Positions 44,217 to 44,992 of a stretch of 44,992 nt of DNA are shown piece after piece. The DNA lies in contig CALZQA010000012.1 of the NCBI GenBank assembly GCA_945828315.1, positions 1 through 44,992 of the forward strand, given 5' to 3'. Origin of the DNA: an uncultured bacterium (GTDB lineage: Bacteria > Bacillota > Clostridia > Lachnospirales > Lachnospiraceae). A model generated the notes under the pieces. That model saw only the letters and a program-made list of their open reading frames with translations, had not been told where the DNA came from and did no database searches. Position 1 is the stretch's first letter. Every line of letters starts with the position of its first letter. A program made the position numbers and the translations under genes.

Positions 44217-44244
44217 TTGAATTTTTTCCCGATCGTGCTATACT
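44217..44244 (+). promoter_or_regulatory. Promoter of tRNA-Ala
   Basis: TTGAAT, a 16-nt spacer and TATACT end about 9 nt before the first base of the tRNA, the usual distance for a tRNA promoter. Confidence 0.65.
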
Positions 44245-44252
44245 GTTCTCAT

Positions 44253-44325
44253 GGGGCATTAGCGCAGTTGGGAGCGCGTAACATTCGCATTGTTAAGGCC
44301 ACGGGTTCGATTCCCGTATGCTCCA
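44253..44325 (+). tRNA. tRNA-Ala(CGC)
   Basis: A full 73-nt cloverleaf: acceptor GGGGCAT/ATGCTCC with the alanine identity pair G3-U70, D arm GCGC/GCGC, anticodon arm TAACA/TGTTA with loop TTCGCAT (anticodon CGC), T arm ACGGG/CCCGT with loop TTCGATT. The discriminator is A. CCA is not encoded (the next bases are CTA), so it needs a nucleotidyltransferase. Confidence 0.93.
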
Positions 44326-44426
44326 CTACTTGTACTAAGGAGGGACCCGGCTCGCCGGGAGGATTCCTTAGTGCCTACGCAGAGCCCATCCGGACGAAGT
44401 TCGGATTGTAATGGCTCTGCTCCACT
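44319..44426 (+). repeat. Structured segment flanked by copies of the tRNA 3' end
   Basis: The 9-mer TGCTCCACT occurs at the end of the tRNA gene (44319-44327) and again at 44418-44426. Between them are two strong hairpins. One is ACTAAGGA...TCCTTAGT, with an inner CCCGG-CTCG-CCGGG stem (44334-44372). The other is GCAGAGCC...GGCTCTGC, enclosing ATCCGGAC-GAA-GTTCGGAT (44381-44420) and ending in TCCA. It could be an attachment-site remnant, a tRNA-like RNA or a processing element co-transcribed with the tRNA. No family recognised. Confidence 0.5.
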
Positions 44427-44429
44427 CTG

Positions 44430-44453
44430 AAACCCGCGTATTTACTGGGTTTT
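44430..44453 (+). terminator. Probable terminator of the tRNA transcript
   Basis: A short AAACCC/GGGTTT stem with an 11-base loop ends in TTTT. It is weak but well placed. The next 120 nt (44454-44574) hold nothing I can support. Confidence 0.45.
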
Positions 44454-44574
44454 CTGGCATCGAGCATTCACAAGTTACTCAAACTAATGTTCTCCGTTCT
44501 TCTTTGCATCTCCGATAAACATTATCATACCACTCCAACCTCCAATATTCAATTTTCAAAGCATAATTTTCCTC

Positions 44575-44603
44575 TTTACAACCAGAACATTTGTTCGTAT
44601 AAT
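44575..44603 (+). promoter_or_regulatory. SOS promoter with LexA box
   Basis: TTTACA (44575-44580), a 17-nt spacer and a perfect TATAAT (44598-44603). The spacer contains AGAACATTTGTTCG (44584-44597), an almost exact match to the Gram-positive LexA/DinR box (GAAC-N4-GTTC). LexA bound there would cover both promoter elements, so the downstream gene should be DNA-damage inducible. Confidence 0.85.
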
Positions 44604-44633
44604 GATATTTACCACCAAGAAAGGAGCGAACAG

Positions 44634-44909
44634 ATGCCGTCAGTTACGTCCCATACATCCTATGATTTCAAACCGCACACAATCGTTCCGGTTATTGCGT
44701 CATTTGACTCAGAAGGCCATGTAAAGCCTTTGTATGTACGCATCGGCGGTCTGTCTCTAAAGGTTCACTCCTCGTGGCTGAAACCGTCATTCGGAAGTAT
44801 TCTGGAATTCCACTGTACGGTGATCGACGGCGACTGTTTGAAGCCGCTGATCCTCTCCTATCACCAAATGGAATCTGTCTGGATCATTCCGAGGCTTGCG
44901 GATCCTTGA
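44634..44909 (+). CDS. 91-residue protein under LexA control, function unknown
   Basis: I do not recognise the family. The protein begins MPSVTSHTSYDFKPHTIVPV and is beta-rich (VIASFDSEGHVKPLYVRIGG, LEFHCTVIDGDCLKPLILSY), without signal peptide or membrane helix. AAAGGAG lies 7 nt before the ATG; a 49-codon upstream extension crosses the promoter and is excluded. The SOS promoter places it in the DNA-damage response. In Firmicutes small LexA-regulated genes often precede a Y-family polymerase, but the downstream gene is outside the window. An open frame overlaps its stop and runs to the edge (44906-44992) without a convincing start. Confidence 0.8.
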   Translation: MPSVTSHTSYDFKPHTIVPVIASFDSEGHVKPLYVRIGGLSLKVHSSWLKPSFGSILEFHCTVIDGDCLKPLILSYHQMESVWIIPRLADP

Positions 44910-44992
44910 TCATCCGTCCGCAGGAAGAAGTCGTGCAGATAAAATGTATTCTTCGAAAATGGTTCACGGAACGAGCCGGTTTTTTGCTGCAT

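Noticed and set aside
44906-44992. Open frame running off the right edge
   Set aside because: It overlaps the end of the 91-codon gene, only a TTG could start it there, and too little sequence remains to judge.

Overview
The window is a chromosomal segment of a low-to-mid GC Firmicute. Gene content, strong AGGAGG-type ribosome binding sites, sigma-A promoters with 17-nt spacers, a ZTP (pfl) riboswitch on formate-tetrahydrofolate ligase, a GAAC-N4-GTTC LexA box and BspA-like and L,D-transpeptidase proteins all point to an anaerobic gut-type Clostridia, most likely Lachnospiraceae. I cannot name a genus from the sequence alone. No CRISPR array, rRNA operon or transposase was seen.

Positions 1-21386 are a long run of minus-strand housekeeping genes. 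Read in the direction of transcription it starts with a YbgC-like thioesterase, polA, coaE, a large FtsA-like protein, a WalJ/YycJ-like metallo-beta-lactamase protein, an ACT-domain/DUF711 pair, a split purine terminus (PurO-type IMP cyclohydrolase plus stand-alone AICAR transformylase), tgt and yajC. It continues with leuB-ilvD-ilvB (branched-chain amino acids), serC-serA-DUF1015 (serine), an MscS channel and, from its own promoter, a cold-shock protein. Many junctions overlap or nearly touch, so most of these genes are probably co-transcribed in blocks.

Positions 21400-21936 are a regulatory hub. A 34-codon gene ends in a strong terminator that overlaps a promoter for the thioesterase-polA operon. 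In the opposite direction a ZTP riboswitch with an overlapping terminator precedes fhs. Fhs makes the 10-formyl-THF that the AICAR transformylase in the neighbouring operon consumes, and the riboswitch ligand is the AICAR nucleotide that accumulates when that cofactor runs short.

Positions 23629-33965 hold an unrecognised 235-residue protein, an L,D-transpeptidase, an unannotated 54-residue helix-turn-helix-like protein, and a maltodextrin block: a LacI-type regulator, malQ, and malG-malF-malE. The malE promoter carries an array of 12-bp dyad operators, one lying between its -35 and -10. A NUDIX hydrolase diverges from malE, followed by a DegV protein.

Positions 34012-44193 hold a DUF2520 Rossmann protein, a secreted BspA-like protein, and a four-gene operon of unknown purpose (lipoprotein, 19-codon upstream ORF, SLC13/ArsB-like permease, cytidylate-kinase-like protein). 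After these come glgP with a divergent AraC regulator, a secreted Ig-like protein and a YfcE-type phosphodiesterase. The right edge has tRNA-Ala(CGC), a 100-bp structured segment flanked by copies of the tRNA 3' end, and a 91-residue protein under a textbook SOS promoter.

The least-described items are the lipoprotein/uORF/permease/kinase-like operon, the LexA-controlled gene beside the tRNA, the 34- and 54-residue genes, and the malE operator array.
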